Assembly (NCBI GenBank): GCA_900554455.1
Contig: USHT01000088.1
Location: 1-5,489 of the forward strand
DNA: 5,489 nucleotides
Origin: an uncultured Collinsella sp.
Lineage (GTDB): Bacteria; Actinomycetota; Coriobacteriia; Coriobacteriales; Coriobacteriaceae
Reading direction: 5' to 3'
A model generated the notes under the pieces. The model was not told the origin of the DNA, searched no databases, and saw only the letters and a list, made by a program, of their open reading frames with translations. The stretch's first letter is position 1, and each line of letters starts with the position of its first letter. Below are positions 5,102 to 5,489 of the stretch, one piece after another. The position numbers and the translations under genes were made by a program.

Positions 5102-5489
5102 ATGGCCCTCATCACTTCGTACCACGTCCCCGGCCTTTATGTCGAGGACCACAGCATCGACGTCCCCCTTGACTGGCGCGGCCTGGAGCCGATGCTCCTG
5201 GCCGTCGGCAGCACCATGCGCCGCGGCGCTATGCCGGCACCAATCGCCGGCGCGCCCGAGAGCATCAAGCTCTTCTACCGCGTGGTTTGCGCGCCCGACC
5301 GCATCAACGACGATCTGCCGTTGCTCCTGTTTTTGCAGGGCGGCCCCGGCGGCGAGAGCCCGCGTCCGCTGTCGCCCACAAGCGACGGCTGGATCGAGGA
5401 GGCCGTCAAGCACTTCCGCGTGGTCCTTCCCGACCAGCGCGGCACCGGGCGCAGCAGCTGTGTAGACGGGCGCACGATTGCCGCACTGG
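5102..5489 (+). CDS. Prolyl iminopeptidase-like alpha/beta hydrolase (S33 family), 3' end outside window
   Basis: An open frame from ATG 5102 runs off the right edge after 129 complete codons, so only the N-terminal part is visible. It begins MALITSYHVPGLYVEDHSID, then VPLDW (21-25). It contains LLLFLQGGPGGESPRP (74-89), the oxyanion-hole loop of the proline iminopeptidase group, and VVLPDQRGTGRSS (107-119), the family's DQRGTGRS strand-turn. Known relatives remove N-terminal proline or other residues from peptides with a Ser-Asp-His triad; the triad itself lies beyond the window. The loop reads QGGPGG rather than the more familiar HGGPGG, a variant I recall from actinobacterial members. Residues 26-54 (containing LLAVGSTMRRGAMPAPIAG) look like an extension between the first two strands. 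No signal peptide is seen, so a cytoplasmic enzyme is likely. Exact substrate is unknown. Confidence 0.85.
   Translation, partial: MALITSYHVPGLYVEDHSIDVPLDWRGLEPMLLAVGSTMRRGAMPAPIAGAPESIKLFYRVVCAPDRINDDLPLLLFLQGGPGGESPRPLSPTSDGWIEEAVKHFRVVLPDQRGTGRSSCVDGRTIAAL

Noticed and set aside
3571..5172. A 533-codon plus-strand open frame opposite proA
   Set aside because: It starts inside the HD gene, crosses the hairpin terminator and mirrors proA codon bias. There is no ribosome site and the product is His/Ala/Gly-rich without family resemblance.

Overview
The window is a high-GC (about 60% by eye) stretch of ordinary bacterial chromosome. Gene content, codon choice and a short CarD-type regulator suggest a Coriobacteriia actinobacterium, most likely Collinsella or a close relative. 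That assignment is from recognition, not from a search. No tRNA, rRNA, CRISPR array, transposase or phage gene is visible.

Layout from left to right: (1) Bases 1-242 carry no recognisable gene. They hold a probable plus-strand terminator (36-63) for a gene lying off the left edge, a degenerate direct repeat, and the argS terminator (167-197). (2) argS, arginyl-tRNA synthetase, runs on the minus strand (243-2096) and is complete. (3) An AT-richer divergent spacer (2097-2438) holds a good argS promoter candidate and a weaker one for the next gene. (4) A 161-residue CarD/CdnL-like RNA polymerase-binding regulator lies on the plus strand (2439-2924). (5) A 199-residue HD-superfamily hydrolase lies on the plus strand (3033-3632). 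It is bracketed by two 42-bp copies of a hairpin repeat that differ at one base and also look like transcription terminators. (6) proA, glutamate-5-semialdehyde dehydrogenase, is complete on the minus strand (3703-4989) and converges on the HD gene across the second hairpin. (7) A short divergent spacer (4990-5101) leads to a plus-strand S33-type prolyl-iminopeptidase-like alpha/beta hydrolase. Its first 129 codons are present before the window ends.

Each gene appears to have its own promoter and terminator, so this is a set of single-gene units rather than an operon. The functions (arginine charging, transcription regulation, proline synthesis, probable peptide cleavage) are unlinked housekeeping roles. 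I see no new multi-gene system. The best items for a second look are the duplicated hairpin around the HD gene and the CarD-like protein, which has no tryptophan anywhere and so lacks the residue that CarD uses to stabilise the open promoter.
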